A stretch of 64,000 nucleotides of DNA from Paenibacillus mendelii (GTDB lineage: Bacteria; Bacillota; Bacilli; Paenibacillales; Paenibacillaceae). Of this stretch, positions 1 to 9,484 are shown one piece after another. Position numbers and translations under genes: made by a program. The notes under the pieces are model-generated. The model searched no databases and was not told the origin of the DNA. It was given only the letters and a program-made list of their open reading frames with translations. The stretch's first letter is position 1. Each line of letters begins with the position of its first letter. The stretch is from positions 155,863-219,862 of the forward strand of contig NZ_JANHOF010000011.1 of assembly GCF_024498075.1 (NCBI RefSeq), written 5' to 3'.

Positions 1-340
1 CGAAACGGATTTCATTGAGTAGAATCGCTTGAACGATCGGAACCCAGAACGTCAGGATAAAATAAATGAGGAAGAAGGCAAAGGTGTTCCGCAGCGCATT
101 CCAAAATTCGGATGAATGAAATAAGTAGCTGTAGTTGCTTAAGCCGACAAACCGGCCTGGCGGATCAATAACCTTATAATCAAAGAAGCTCATATAGATG
201 GCTTGCACCAACGGATAATATTTAAAGAGCAAGAAAGCAATAACAGCCGGCGTCAGAAAGAGGATCGGCGTCCAAGGAATCTTCATCCTCCACGAAATGA
301 CGGGCCTTAGCTGCGGTTTCGGCTCCATAATCGGTTTCAT
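1..340 (-). CDS. Carbohydrate ABC transporter permease, UgpA/LplB-like (3' part lies outside the window)
   Basis: About 113 N-terminal residues are present and the gene runs off the window's left edge. A basic cytoplasmic start is followed by a first membrane helix (PWTPILFLTPAVIAFLLF), then YYPLVQAIYMSFFDY and a second helix containing IYFILTFWVPIVQAI. The NEIRF end is typical of inner-membrane permeases of binding-protein-dependent sugar importers. The ATG at 340 has an AAAGGA element upstream. It lies downstream of, and is probably co-transcribed with, the binding lipoprotein at 426-1871. Substrate unknown. Confidence 0.85.
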   Translation of the reverse strand, partial: MKPIMEPKPQLRPVISWRMKIPWTPILFLTPAVIAFLLFKYYPLVQAIYMSFFDYKVIDPPGRFVGLSNYSYLFHSSEFWNALRNTFAFFLIYFILTFWVPIVQAILLNEIRF

Positions 341-425
341 CGATCCGCATCCTTTCGTTGAAGCAGGCGGGAGAAACCGCTTCGTTTAACCTGCTTGGTC
401 TGCCCTCTCCCCCGCCTGCATCGAA

Positions 426-1871
426 TCACTTCACCGATGCGTTATACGCATCGATAACTTCCTTCTGAGCCGCTTCCTGCGCTTTCTGAAGAAGGACCTT
501 GACGTCAGACTTCTCCTCCGTCAACGCTTGTTGAACCGCCTTCACGACATATGGCGTTAATCGCTCCTTCAGATAATACTCAAGCCGCGCTTCGGCTGCC
601 GCCTTCGTCACGCCATCAATCAAGTCCTGCGGGACGTTGGTCGTATATTGTCCAGGGTCAACGTCTTTACGCACGGATAACAGGTTCGGGAATATGCCGT
701 TATCCATCTGGAATTGGTAATACTTCTCCCGTACTTCCTTAGACATCATATAGGTCACATACTTCCATGCAGCATCCTGCTTCTCTTTGGAAGACTTCGG
801 ATTGAGGATCCAGTACGCGCCGCCGATCTGAGATGGGCCTTTGCCCGAAGGACCAGCCGGATATGGTGCGAAGCCAAGATCATTCAGATCGAGTCCGTTC
901 GCCGCATATTCGCCGAAGCTGCCCGAAGCTCCATTGGTCATCGCGGCCCGTCCTTGAAAGAGATCGTTCATATTGTCCTGGTAGCTCTGCAGCACGTTGT
1001 TCTGCACAATCTTATGCGTCCACTTCAAGTCCTTGTAATATTGAAGCGCCTGAACGGTAGGTTCATCGGTAAACGTCAGTTTCACCGTACCGTCTGCTTG
1101 GAGCTCCGTCAGGTCCCCTCCGGCTTGCCAGACATAATACTCAAACCACCAATCCGCCCATTCCATGCCCAGCAGCGTCAAGGCATATTGCTTCTTGTCC
1201 GTATTGGTTAGCTTCTTGCCGAAACTGATGACCTCATCCCAGTTGGCAGGAGGCGTGTTGCGGTCCAATCCGGCAGCCTCGAACAGCTTCTTATTCCATA
1301 ACAGCCCGGTAACATACATGTCATTGGGAAATCCATATACCTTGCCATCTATCGTCCCGGCTTGCAGCGAGGATTCGATGAATTGATCTTTATCCGCATA
1401 ACTATCCCAGTAAGAGGTCAAATCAAGCGCAAGCCCCTGTCCGACCCAGTCTCCGATAATCGGAAAATGCGCGGCATGGTAGGCATCCGGCCCGTTGCCG
1501 CCAGCCATTGCCGTAACGAATACTTCACGATCGTTCGTCCCCTGCGGCATAAGCTCATGCGTCACCTTAATATTCGGATTCTGTTTCTCGAATTCGCTAA
1601 AGACCTCTTCCGTGAGCGACTTCTGCGGGTCCTCCGGTTTTGGAGCATCCCAAACCGTCAACTCGACGATCGGTCCGCTGCCTTCTCCGGAATTGCCCGC
1701 CGGTTCTTTATTCGTATCATCAGGTTTGTCATTCGTTGCCCGCGGTGTTGTGCCTCCATTCGATGTGGAAGGTGAATTCCCCCCTCCACTCGAACAAGCC
1801 GATATAACGAGAACAAATACCAGAACAACAGCAATAAACATCCGTCTGCCAAGCCAAGAATTACTTCTCAA
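426..1871 (-). CDS. Extracellular sugar-binding lipoprotein of an ABC importer
   Basis: About 481 residues. A perfect AGGAGG lies 7-8 bases before a TTG codon at 1871, giving LRSNSWLGRRMFIAVVLV then the lipobox VISACSS, so the mature protein starts at Cys and is lipid-anchored. A long Ser/Gly/Thr/Asn linker precedes the binding domain (ELTVWDAPKP, NPNIKVTHELMP, GDWVGQGLALDLT, PNDMYVTGLLWNKKLFEAAGL), typical of family 1 solute-binding proteins. An open frame continues upstream to 2099 but only translates tandem repeats, so it is not the start. The downstream permease and the divergent YesMN-type system suggest induction by the transported sugar; cre-like sites in the shared intergenic region suggest carbon control. 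Confidence 0.88.
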   Translation of the reverse strand: MRSNSWLGRRMFIAVVLVFVLVISACSSGGGNSPSTSNGGTTPRATNDKPDDTNKEPAGNSGEGSGPIVELTVWDAPKPEDPQKSLTEEVFSEFEKQNPNIKVTHELMPQGTNDREVFVTAMAGGNGPDAYHAAHFPIIGDWVGQGLALDLTSYWDSYADKDQFIESSLQAGTIDGKVYGFPNDMYVTGLLWNKKLFEAAGLDRNTPPANWDEVISFGKKLTNTDKKQYALTLLGMEWADWWFEYYVWQAGGDLTELQADGTVKLTFTDEPTVQALQYYKDLKWTHKIVQNNVLQSYQDNMNDLFQGRAAMTNGASGSFGEYAANGLDLNDLGFAPYPAGPSGKGPSQIGGAYWILNPKSSKEKQDAAWKYVTYMMSKEVREKYYQFQMDNGIFPNLLSVRKDVDPGQYTTNVPQDLIDGVTKAAAEARLEYYLKERLTPYVVKAVQQALTEEKSDVKVLLQKAQEAAQKEVIDAYNASVK

Positions 1872-1888
1872 ACCGATCCCTCCTAAAG

Positions 1889-2104
1889 TTTTTGGATTTT
1901 CGCGCTTCCGAAGGAGCGAAAGAAGAAAACTTACTTCGGAAGCATATACTTCGTTTTTGGATTTTCGCGCTTCCGAAGGAGCGAAAGAAGAAAACTTACT
2001 TCGGAAGCATACACTTCGTTTTTGGATTTTCGCTTCCGATGGAGCGAAAGAAGAAAACTGGCCTCGGAAACATAAGCTAAAGTTTTTCGATTTTCGCATT
2101 TCCG
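1889..2104. repeat. Tandem 65-bp repeats, each holding a 10-bp inverted repeat
   Basis: Copies begin at 1889, 1954 and 2019 (periods 65, 65 and 64 bp), and a partial fourth begins at 2083. Each starts TTTTTGGATTTTCGC and contains GCTTCCGAAG and CTTCGGAAGC about 20 bases apart; the two arms are exact complements in copies 1 and 2 and degraded in copy 3. The array occupies the untranslated leader of the binding-protein gene on the minus strand. As 65 is not a multiple of 3, each copy is read in a different frame, which argues against coding. Confidence 0.9.
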
Positions 2105-2175
2105 CCTCGTGATTGATTGCTTTTGACCTCGCGCTGCAGCCGCTCCATGCAGCTACAACGTCAGTATAGAAATAA

Positions 2176-2190
2176 ATGATAGCGCTTACT
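2176..2190. promoter_or_regulatory. Candidate cre (CcpA) site, imperfect
   Basis: ATGATAGCGCTTACT matches the Gram-positive cre consensus WTGNAANCGNWNNCW with one mismatch at position 5. It lies between the divergent binding-protein and sensor-kinase genes. Confidence 0.4.
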
Positions 2191-2232
2191 ATATAAATTT
2201 CAAACCTTCGATTAGCAATATTTTAATATGTA

Positions 2233-2247
2233 ATGGAAGCGCATTCA
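2233..2247. promoter_or_regulatory. Candidate cre (CcpA) site, full consensus match
   Basis: ATGGAAGCGCATTCA fits WTGNAANCGNWNNCW at every position. It lies 66 bases before the sensor-kinase start, in the divergent region, and so could mediate catabolite repression of one or both transcripts. Motif only; binding is inferred. Confidence 0.5.
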
Positions 2248-2312
2248 CGAATGTGGAGGTTTATGGTACAGTATCGGTAAGCTATCGCTTCATAATGATT
2301 AGGAGGTGTCGT

Positions 2313-4127
2313 TTGCGTTTTCGGAGCAAAATGATTCTGTCCTTCTTTGTTGTCATTAGTCTAACAGCCGCAATTATGGGCTATTCGTATTATCAAATCA
2401 TGAGCGATGAATGGAAGACATCGACCTTGCAAGGATTGGAACGGCTGACCGAGCAAGCCGTTAACACACTGAACCTGCACTTGAAGACCGTAGGCAACAT
2501 CGGTCTGGGCTATTTCATGGATATTTCCTTGCAAAAGTTTCTGGAAGGCCCGCCCACCTTTGAAGAACAGCAGTATTACCGCAATAAGCTCGAAGGACAG
2601 CTTATTCAAAATCCGCTCATCTCATCCATTACAGTCGCCCGATTAGACGGCGAGCAGTATTCCAGCACGTACTATTACAAACCCGAATTACGCACCCTCA
2701 TGAAGGAAGAGTTGAATCGAGTCGGAGAGCTCGCACATCAGCAGGATGGCGTCCCCTTGTGGATGGTGTCCCTCACGACAACGAGAAGCTCGCTTAAACC
2801 GGTCAAGACGGTCAGCTACGTACAGCAGCTGAAACGGATCACATCCCGTTCCCAGCATCCCGTAGGCATTCTAAAGATTGATATGAACCCTGCTATATTA
2901 AGCAATGCATTAGCCGGCTTAAGCGATTCGGATGGAAGCACGTATTACATAACCGATTCCGAGGGTATCGTTATCTTTGCGGAAGATGATTCGCTTATTG
3001 GACAATCGATTGCCCAAGAACCGATTTTTCAAGCTTACAGAAAGTCCGCGGGTCAAAGCGGTACAATCCACTACCGTTTTCAGGAGCATAACAAGACCTA
3101 TATTGGCTTTTATCGCAAAATAAACTATGATGACTGGATCGTTCTAGGACGAGCGCCGATCGATCGCATTATGCAGAAGGTCAACACGTTCGGCAAGACT
3201 GTCATTCTTATTGCATTCGTCAGTTTCCTGATCGCGATGCTGCTGGCGTCGATCATTTCCGCAAGCGTTACCCGTCCCTTAAAATTATTAAACAAAAAAA
3301 TGAAGCAAGTTGAAATGGGCGACCTCCGAGCGTTTATCGCCGTTAAGGGCAGCGATGAATTAGCAACGATTCAGCATAGCTTCAACAAGATGACCTCCGA
3401 AATCAGGGCGCTTATCACCAAGGTCTACGAAACCGAATTGCTTAAGAAGGAAGCTGAGATCAAGGCGCTGCAAACACAGATCAACCCCCACTTCTTATAT
3501 AATACGCTCGGAACGATTGACAGCATTGCAGCCATCAACGGCGAGACGCGCATCGGCCATATTTGCCAGTCTCTGGGCAGCATGCTCCGCTATAATCTCA
3601 ATGGCGGGAGCTTCGCAACGATACGGGAAGAGCTCCTTCAGCTTAATCAATATTTATCCATATACCGCATACGTTTCGTTGATCAATTCCACTATGAGAT
3701 GCAGGTCGACGATGGGATCCAAGAGCTTACGATTCCCAAATTTCTGCTTCAGCCGCTCATCGAGAATGCGATCATTCATGGATTAGAGCCGAAAATCGGC
3801 TATAAACAGGTCAGCATTCGTATTCAGCATGTGGATGATGATCGAATCGAGTTCATGATCAGCGATAATGGCATTGGCCTCGATGCTGTGTCGCTTCAAT
3901 CCCTGCAGCAGCGTTTGACGGCATCGACCGATTTCATTCCGGCGCGCACATCCTCCCGGACGATGATAGGGTTATCGAATGTGATGAGCCGAATCAAGAT
4001 GTATTACGGATGCGATCCCTTCGTTCAAATCAGGAGTAAACCCGATGTGGGCACCAGCATTAGCTTTCGAATCCCGAAGGAAATGACAGGAGGCGTTCTA
4101 CATGAAGGTCATGATCGTCGAGGATGA
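2313..4127 (+). CDS. Sensor histidine kinase, YesM-like (LytS/His_kinase family)
   Basis: About 604 residues from a TTG at 2313, six bases after AGGAGG (2301-2306); upstream ATGs lack a ribosome binding site. Order: first membrane helix (ILSFFVVISLTAAIMGYSYY), a large extracellular sensor domain, second helix (VILIAFVSFLIAMLLASII), HAMP linker (TRPLKLLNKKMKQVEMGD, about residue 315), His-kinase box INPHFLYNTLG with the phospho-acceptor His near residue 393, and a HATPase domain (LIENAIIHG, ISDNGIGL). This is the usual partner of AraC-type response regulators controlling sugar uptake in Paenibacillus/Bacillus. It overlaps the regulator gene by 26 bases, so translation is probably coupled. The signal is unknown; the divergent ABC transporter is the likely target. 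Confidence 0.9.
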   Translation: MRFRSKMILSFFVVISLTAAIMGYSYYQIMSDEWKTSTLQGLERLTEQAVNTLNLHLKTVGNIGLGYFMDISLQKFLEGPPTFEEQQYYRNKLEGQLIQNPLISSITVARLDGEQYSSTYYYKPELRTLMKEELNRVGELAHQQDGVPLWMVSLTTTRSSLKPVKTVSYVQQLKRITSRSQHPVGILKIDMNPAILSNALAGLSDSDGSTYYITDSEGIVIFAEDDSLIGQSIAQEPIFQAYRKSAGQSGTIHYRFQEHNKTYIGFYRKINYDDWIVLGRAPIDRIMQKVNTFGKTVILIAFVSFLIAMLLASIISASVTRPLKLLNKKMKQVEMGDLRAFIAVKGSDELATIQHSFNKMTSEIRALITKVYETELLKKEAEIKALQTQINPHFLYNTLGTIDSIAAINGETRIGHICQSLGSMLRYNLNGGSFATIREELLQLNQYLSIYRIRFVDQFHYEMQVDDGIQELTIPKFLLQPLIENAIIHGLEPKIGYKQVSIRIQHVDDDRIEFMISDNGIGLDAVSLQSLQQRLTASTDFIPARTSSRTMIGLSNVMSRIKMYYGCDPFVQIRSKPDVGTSISFRIPKEMTGGVLHEGHDRRG

Positions 4128-5718
4128 ACCCTTGCTTCGTCAAGGGCTGATAAGCAAAATCAAATGGCAGTCCCTCAACCTCCAGCTCGAGGGTGAAGCC
4201 GGCGATGGGATTGAAGCTCTTCATAAGCTTGAAGAATGTAAGCCGGATATCGTGTTAACCGATGTGAGGATGCCAGGCATCGATGGCCTGCAATTTATCC
4301 AGAGAGCTCGTCAGGACTATCCGCGCATCAAATTCGTCATAATTAGCGGCTATGGCGAATTTGATTATGTCCGTGAGGCCATGAAGCACAGTGTGAAGGA
4401 TTATTTGCTCAAACCTGTTGATGGCGAGATGCTGAATCATCTGCTGTTCGAGCTTCGCGAAGAGCTCCATAGGGAGCAAATCGAGGATCATAACCGCATC
4501 CATCTAGAAGAGCTTGGCCAGCTTTATTTGCGCGGCAACCTGCAATCAACGGATCACATACTGACCCGCTTCCTTACCGATCCGGATCTGGAGCATTCCT
4601 TGGAAGGTCTACCGCCGAGCCTCACTAAGCGAAGGTACTTCACAGCTGCAACAGCCAAGATTGCTTACCGCCGGGATGAGCAGGATCAATGGGAGCAGGA
4701 TTGTTCGTTAGCTCGTTTCTCGGTTCATAATGTTATGCAGAATGGACTCTCTGCTGCATCCCCTGAAGAAGCAAGTCTCACCGTCTTTAAGCATGCTCAT
4801 AAACTCGACGAGGTCATCCTTTTCTTCGGGTATGAAGAAGAAGTGACGATGTACAAGGTGAAGAAGAATTTGCATCTTCTCTTGGAATGGATTCAAGAAA
4901 ATCTCGGAATCCATCTATCCATTGGCATTGGAGCTGCCAAAGAATCATACCAGCTTCTTCCACTCGCCTATATGGAATCGCAGAAAATGTTAAAGAACCG
5001 TCTCCTGGATGGAGACGGCAAGCTGTACTGTGCAGATGATGCGAGACCGGCTCCCATCACTGCTTCTCCCCTGCTGAATGAACATACCGGGCGAATGCTG
5101 CTTGGTTTACTAGAAGCCGGTAAGCATATCACGTTTATGAATGCTGTAGAAGAGCTTATGCGGGGATCGCTGGATTCGGATAACCGCTATGAGCATTTTG
5201 AATATTTATACACAGAAGTCATCCATATCATTCGAAAGCATGCCTATAAAAGCGGCGTCCAGCTTCCGATAACAGCTCTCTCCGCCCCACTAGCCGATCT
5301 GGAGTTTGCATCGGACTGGTTGGATGTGAAAGCCCTCCTGGAAGATCAACTGAACGGTCTGGCGGAGCTGACAACGGACCGGTTCGGAGACCGTTCATCC
5401 GATGCCATTATTGATAGTGTTCGTCAGTACGTTAGCCAGCATTACGCTGAAGAACTGACCCTGCAGTGGGTCTCGGACACTTACTTCATTCATCCGAATT
5501 ATTTCTCCAGGCGCTTCAAACAAATCACCGGCAGCTGCTTCAATGATTACTTGACCCGGATACGTGTCGAGCGATCCAAGGATTTGCTCGCAACGACGAC
5601 ACTAAGGATTAATCTCATTTCCCAAATGGTCGGTTATGAGGACCAGAACTATTTTTGCAACGTATTTCGAAAAGTGACCGGCAGCAGCCCAACCTGTTAC
5701 CGCAAAGAGAATTCATGA
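4102..5718 (+). CDS. AraC-family response regulator, YesN-like
   Basis: 538 residues. An N-terminal receiver domain begins MIVEDEPLLRQGL; the phospho-acceptor Asp is in DIVLTDVRMPG (near residue 54), followed by FVIISGYGEF and the conserved Lys in DYLLKPVDGE. A long central region follows, then a C-terminal AraC DNA-binding domain (HPNYFSRRFKQITGSCF, LISQMVGYEDQNYFCNVFRKVTG). Start ATG at 4102 after AGGAGG, overlapping the kinase gene. Predicted to activate the divergent transporter. Its last 22 bases overlap the convergent aminotransferase gene. Confidence 0.92.
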   Translation: MKVMIVEDEPLLRQGLISKIKWQSLNLQLEGEAGDGIEALHKLEECKPDIVLTDVRMPGIDGLQFIQRARQDYPRIKFVIISGYGEFDYVREAMKHSVKDYLLKPVDGEMLNHLLFELREELHREQIEDHNRIHLEELGQLYLRGNLQSTDHILTRFLTDPDLEHSLEGLPPSLTKRRYFTAATAKIAYRRDEQDQWEQDCSLARFSVHNVMQNGLSAASPEEASLTVFKHAHKLDEVILFFGYEEEVTMYKVKKNLHLLLEWIQENLGIHLSIGIGAAKESYQLLPLAYMESQKMLKNRLLDGDGKLYCADDARPAPITASPLLNEHTGRMLLGLLEAGKHITFMNAVEELMRGSLDSDNRYEHFEYLYTEVIHIIRKHAYKSGVQLPITALSAPLADLEFASDWLDVKALLEDQLNGLAELTTDRFGDRSSDAIIDSVRQYVSQHYAEELTLQWVSDTYFIHPNYFSRRFKQITGSCFNDYLTRIRVERSKDLLATTTLRINLISQMVGYEDQNYFCNVFRKVTGSSPTCYRKENS

Positions 5719-6911
5719 TCCAACACCCGGCACAGTCGATCCATCATAAGATCGGTATCCTCTTTGGTGACAATCAATGGCGGCATGAGCCGAATGGTTG
5801 AGGGGTTAGGCGCATTAATGAGCAGCCCTTCCTTCAAGCAGCCTGCCGCGATCTCGGGGGCCTTTCTATCTTCCATATCGAAGGCCAGCAGCAAACCTTT
5901 GCCGCGGATATTCGTCAGCCGGTATTGATCGGCAACGTTCTGCAGCCGTTCTAGGATATATTGACCCTGAATGTCCGCATTCAATGACAGCTGCTTGTCG
6001 ATGACTTCCTTCATGACAGCAAGGCCCACCGCCATTGCCAATGGCTGTCCGGAGTAAGTCCCCCCCTGATCGCCGGCTTCGAATAGATTGAATGCTTCTT
6101 TCACTAATAAAGCCGACAAGGGGAAACCGCCGCCGATGCCTTTGCCAAGTGTCATCACGTCAGCTTGAATACCGTAATGCTCGTAGGCAAACAGCTTACC
6201 CGTTCTTCCGATTCCTGTCTGAATCTCATCGAAGATCAGCATAATACCATGCTTATCACATATTTGACGCAAGGCGGCCAAGTAATCCGCATCGACAGCA
6301 TGTACGCCGCCCTCGCCTTGCACGAGCTCCAGCATGATGGCACACGTGTTCGGATTGATCGCAGCAAGAACCGCTTCAACATCATTCAAGGGAACGTGGC
6401 GGAAGCCAGGCAGCTTCGGTTCATATAGCTTCTCCCATTGCTTCTTGCCGGTCGCGGACATCATGGCAAGCGTACGCCCATGAAAGCCGTTGACTGTCGT
6501 GATGATTTCATGGGCACCGCCAAGGTTGATGGAGCCGTGCTTCCGTGCGAGCTTAATAGCACCTTCATTAGCTTCCGCACCGCTGCTGGCGAAGAACACG
6601 CGGTCGAAGCAAGAAACATCGGTCAAGAGCTTAGCCAGCTCGATCATCGGTTTATTGAGGAAGGACGGGCTTGCATTCACCAGCAGAGATGATTGAGCAG
6701 TCAACGCATCGCGAATAACCGCTGGAGAATGTCCCAAACAAGTTACTGCCCATCCCCCGATAAAATCCAAATAGCGGTTGCCTTCCATATCCCACAAATA
6801 CATGCCATCCCCGCGCTCCATTACCAGCTCCGGCCGAACGGCCGTGTATAAGATCGTGTTCTTTGCATCGGAGAGCAGCTGAGCCGTCTCCACTTTCCCC
6901 TTCATATCCAT
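5697..6911 (-). CDS. Class III aminotransferase, acetylornithine/ornithine aminotransferase-like
   Basis: 404 residues, full length for the PLP-dependent class III (fold type I) family. Visible: SSGAEANEGAIKLAR (phosphate binding, about 109-123), GFHGRT, IFDEIQTGIGRTG with the PLP-ring Asp near 228, and the Schiff-base Lys in MTLGKGIGGG (Lys257). The spacing and KGIGGGFPLSALL resemble ArgD/RocD enzymes that move an amino group from a basic omega-amine to 2-oxoglutarate. No arg genes are nearby, so this is more likely an accessory aminotransferase. Convergent with and overlapping the response regulator by 22 bases; no terminator fits between them. Confidence 0.85.
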   Translation of the reverse strand: MDMKGKVETAQLLSDAKNTILYTAVRPELVMERGDGMYLWDMEGNRYLDFIGGWAVTCLGHSPAVIRDALTAQSSLLVNASPSFLNKPMIELAKLLTDVSCFDRVFFASSGAEANEGAIKLARKHGSINLGGAHEIITTVNGFHGRTLAMMSATGKKQWEKLYEPKLPGFRHVPLNDVEAVLAAINPNTCAIMLELVQGEGGVHAVDADYLAALRQICDKHGIMLIFDEIQTGIGRTGKLFAYEHYGIQADVMTLGKGIGGGFPLSALLVKEAFNLFEAGDQGGTYSGQPLAMAVGLAVMKEVIDKQLSLNADIQGQYILERLQNVADQYRLTNIRGKGLLLAFDMEDRKAPEIAAGCLKEGLLINAPNPSTIRLMPPLIVTKEDTDLMMDRLCRVLDHEFSLR

Positions 6912-7112
6912 GTCACCTTCAACTCCTGTACGCGATAATGCATTATTATACTCACATATGTATTTTTATACAATATATTTTTAGCCTGCCTTATGAAGCT
7001 GTGCAGCAAGACTAGAGTATAGCTGTTCTTTACCTTGCTGTTATCAGATTGTTGCCCCTATGATGAAACAAGAAATAAGTGGATGATATGCCTGGTTATG
7101 GAGTGAAGTGCA

Positions 7113-8867
7113 TTGAACATACCTCTGCGACAGTATTGGCGGCTGCTGCGCAACTATTTACAAGACCAGCGACGTAAGCTTGTCCTGCTTGCTTTTCTTC
7201 TTCTGCTGGGAATTGCACTGCAGCTGTGGAATCCTCAAATCGTACGAAACTTTATCGACAGCGCCTTACAACCTGACGTCTCGGTCAGCTACCTAATCGG
7301 AAGTGCCCTGCTTTTCATTGTGATTGCACTTATGAATCAGATCACCTCTGTATCGGCTAGCTATCTTGGCGAACAGATTGGATGGGGAGCAACGAATGGG
7401 CTTCGCAGCGATCTCGCCAAGCATTGCCTGAACCTGGATCAATCCTTCCATAAAGAAACAACCAGCGGTGAAATGATACAGCGCATTGACGGCGATGTGA
7501 ACGCTCTATCTAATTTCTTCTCGAGCTTTGTCTTTGTTCTGATTGCCAACCTTCTCCTGATTATGGGCGTGCTTGCGTTATTGTTTCGCGAGAATCTGTA
7601 TCTGGGCATAGGAATGAGCGGATTTGTTCTGCTGTCCCTATTTGTTTTACAGCGAATTCGAGCGAAATACACACCCGTATGGGTCAAGTTAAGCGAGGTA
7701 CAGGCTGAATTCTATGGTTTTCTCGGCGAGCACCTTGCTGGAACGGAGGACACTCGTGCGAATGGAGCAAGCGGATATGTCATGCACCGCTTTCATCAGC
7801 TGTTGAAAAAGAGATTTCCTATCATTTTCAAAGCCTCGTTAGGCGGATATTCCATGTGGGTGTCCACGATATTTATGTTTTCACTCGGACGTTCAATGGC
7901 CTTACTTTTCTGTGGTTATTTGTGGGCGACCGGTTCGATGAGTCTTGGTACGATCTATCTGGTCTTCACCTATACCGAGCTGCTCAATCATCCGCTAGAA
8001 CAAATTCGAAATCAGATTCAAGATCTACAGAACGCTGACGCCAGTATAATAAGGGTAAATCAATTATTTGAAACCCAAACCGCACTGAAAGAACCCGCTG
8101 CTCCTTTACGGCTCCCGGAAGGTGCGCTCTCAGTCAAGTTCACCGATGTTTCATTCGCGTATAAGGGCGATGACCGTGAAGACGTATTGCAGCATGTCGA
8201 TTTCGAGCTCCATCCAGGTCAGGTGCTCGGATTGCTTGGGCGTACAGGAAGCAGCAAGAGCACGCTTGCTCGGCTGCTGGTTAGATTTTACGATACAGGT
8301 GCAGGCTCAATCAGCCTGAATGGAACCGACATCCGCGATGTCGCTTTGTCTGACTTAAGGAGCCGAATCGCGATGGTGACACAGAATATCCAGCTGTTCC
8401 AAGCGTCCGTCCGCGATAACCTAACCCTCTACGACAAATCGGTCTCGGATGAACGGCTGTACGATATCCTAACAGAGCTGGGACTCCGTTATTGGGTCGA
8501 TTCGCTTGAAGAAGGGCTTGATACGCTGCTTGTATCCGGGGTAGGATTGTCCGCAGGAGAAGCGCAGCTGCTTGCATTCGCACGGGCCTTTCTTAGCGAA
8601 CCGGACCTCGTTATCCTCGATGAAGCTTCGTCCAGGCTTGACCCCGCCACAGAGACTCAAATCGAACAGGCGATCGATAAGCTGCTAGCGGGGAGGACGG
8701 CCATCATCATTGCTCATCGGCTGTCGACGATTAATCGTGCGGATAACATTCTCATTCTTGATGCAGGGGCACCTGTCGAATTCGGCCCGAGATCAGATCT
8801 TGCAGCTAGTCCCGAATCAAGATTATACAAGCTGCTCCAGACTGGTGCGGGGGAGGTGCTAGTATGA
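7113..8867 (+). CDS. ABC exporter half-transporter (membrane domain plus ATPase)
   Basis: 584 residues. Start TTG at 7113 behind GGAGTGA. The N-terminal half has six membrane helices (LLALLLLLGIALQLW-type segments); the C-terminal ATPase has Walker A GRTGSSKST (about 377), signature LSAGEAQLLAFAR (a variant of LSGGQ), Walker B LVILDEASSRLD and the H-loop IIAHRLST. Such half-transporters usually work as heterodimers with the product of an adjacent gene; here the partner begins in a 4-base overlap (8864) but is truncated. Substrate unknown (drug, lipid or peptide export). Confidence 0.9.
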   Translation: MNIPLRQYWRLLRNYLQDQRRKLVLLAFLLLLGIALQLWNPQIVRNFIDSALQPDVSVSYLIGSALLFIVIALMNQITSVSASYLGEQIGWGATNGLRSDLAKHCLNLDQSFHKETTSGEMIQRIDGDVNALSNFFSSFVFVLIANLLLIMGVLALLFRENLYLGIGMSGFVLLSLFVLQRIRAKYTPVWVKLSEVQAEFYGFLGEHLAGTEDTRANGASGYVMHRFHQLLKKRFPIIFKASLGGYSMWVSTIFMFSLGRSMALLFCGYLWATGSMSLGTIYLVFTYTELLNHPLEQIRNQIQDLQNADASIIRVNQLFETQTALKEPAAPLRLPEGALSVKFTDVSFAYKGDDREDVLQHVDFELHPGQVLGLLGRTGSSKSTLARLLVRFYDTGAGSISLNGTDIRDVALSDLRSRIAMVTQNIQLFQASVRDNLTLYDKSVSDERLYDILTELGLRYWVDSLEEGLDTLLVSGVGLSAGEAQLLAFARAFLSEPDLVILDEASSRLDPATETQIEQAIDKLLAGRTAIIIAHRLSTINRADNILILDAGAPVEFGPRSDLAASPESRLYKLLQTGAGEVLV

Positions 8868-9484
8868 AGGAATTGTCTACCTGGCGCTACTTATGGAGAC
8901 TCATTCGCTATCGTCCCATACTCTATTCCGCTAATGCTGTTCTGTGGGCGGGTGTACATTTAATTCCGCTTCTTCCCGGATTGATCATTCAGCAGTTTTT
9001 CGATACTTTATCGGGCAAGGCAACCTGGTCATTCAGTGCCGCCGGATTAGCTGTTTTATTAATGGTGACAGCATCCGCGCGGATCATTAACATCTATGCA
9101 GGAGCATTCACAGATACCATCCACAGATACAGTATCAGCGCTTTAATCAGGCGGAATATGCTTCATTGGATTTTGCAGCAGCCGGCCGCTTCTGCGATTC
9201 CCTGCTCCCCCGGCGAAGCCATTACATCCTTTCGAGACGATGCGGAGCAAGCGGAGAATGCGATCAGCTGGACGCTCGACTTGATCGGTAAGACTCTGTT
9301 TGCGGGTACCGCGATCTTTATTCTTCTGCTAGTGGATGTGCAAATAACCTGTTTTGTTTTCCTGCCCATCGTTCTAGTCGTCTCGCTTACTCAAATCGCG
9401 TCCAAGAAGCTTCAAGCCTATCGAGCGGTAAGTGAAGGTAGAGCTCGGCGGAACCCAGCGGATGCTCGACAAGCTCTCCACTAA
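8864..9484 (+). pseudogene. Truncated ABC exporter partner (membrane part only)
   Basis: ATG at 8864 overlaps the previous stop. The first ~190 residues look like the start of a second ABC half-transporter (VLWAGVHLIPLLPGLIIQQFFDTL, SPGEAITSFRDDAEQAENAISW, TQIASKKLQAYRAVSE). Family members then continue into the rest of the membrane domain and the ATPase, but near base 9430-9440 the frame turns into antisense of a neighbouring lipoprotein gene and stops at 9484. The ATPase is missing, so the heterodimer with 7113-8867 cannot form. Sequence before the junction looks undamaged, suggesting a recent deletion. Confidence 0.8.

Noticed and set aside
1872..2099. N-terminal extension of the sugar-binding lipoprotein to an ATG at 2099
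   Set aside because: It only translates the tandem repeats, and a lipobox signal with AGGAGG and TTG starts at 1871.
1889..2104. Possible CRISPR array
   Set aside because: The repeats are contiguous with no variable spacers and contain long internal palindromes; no cas genes nearby.
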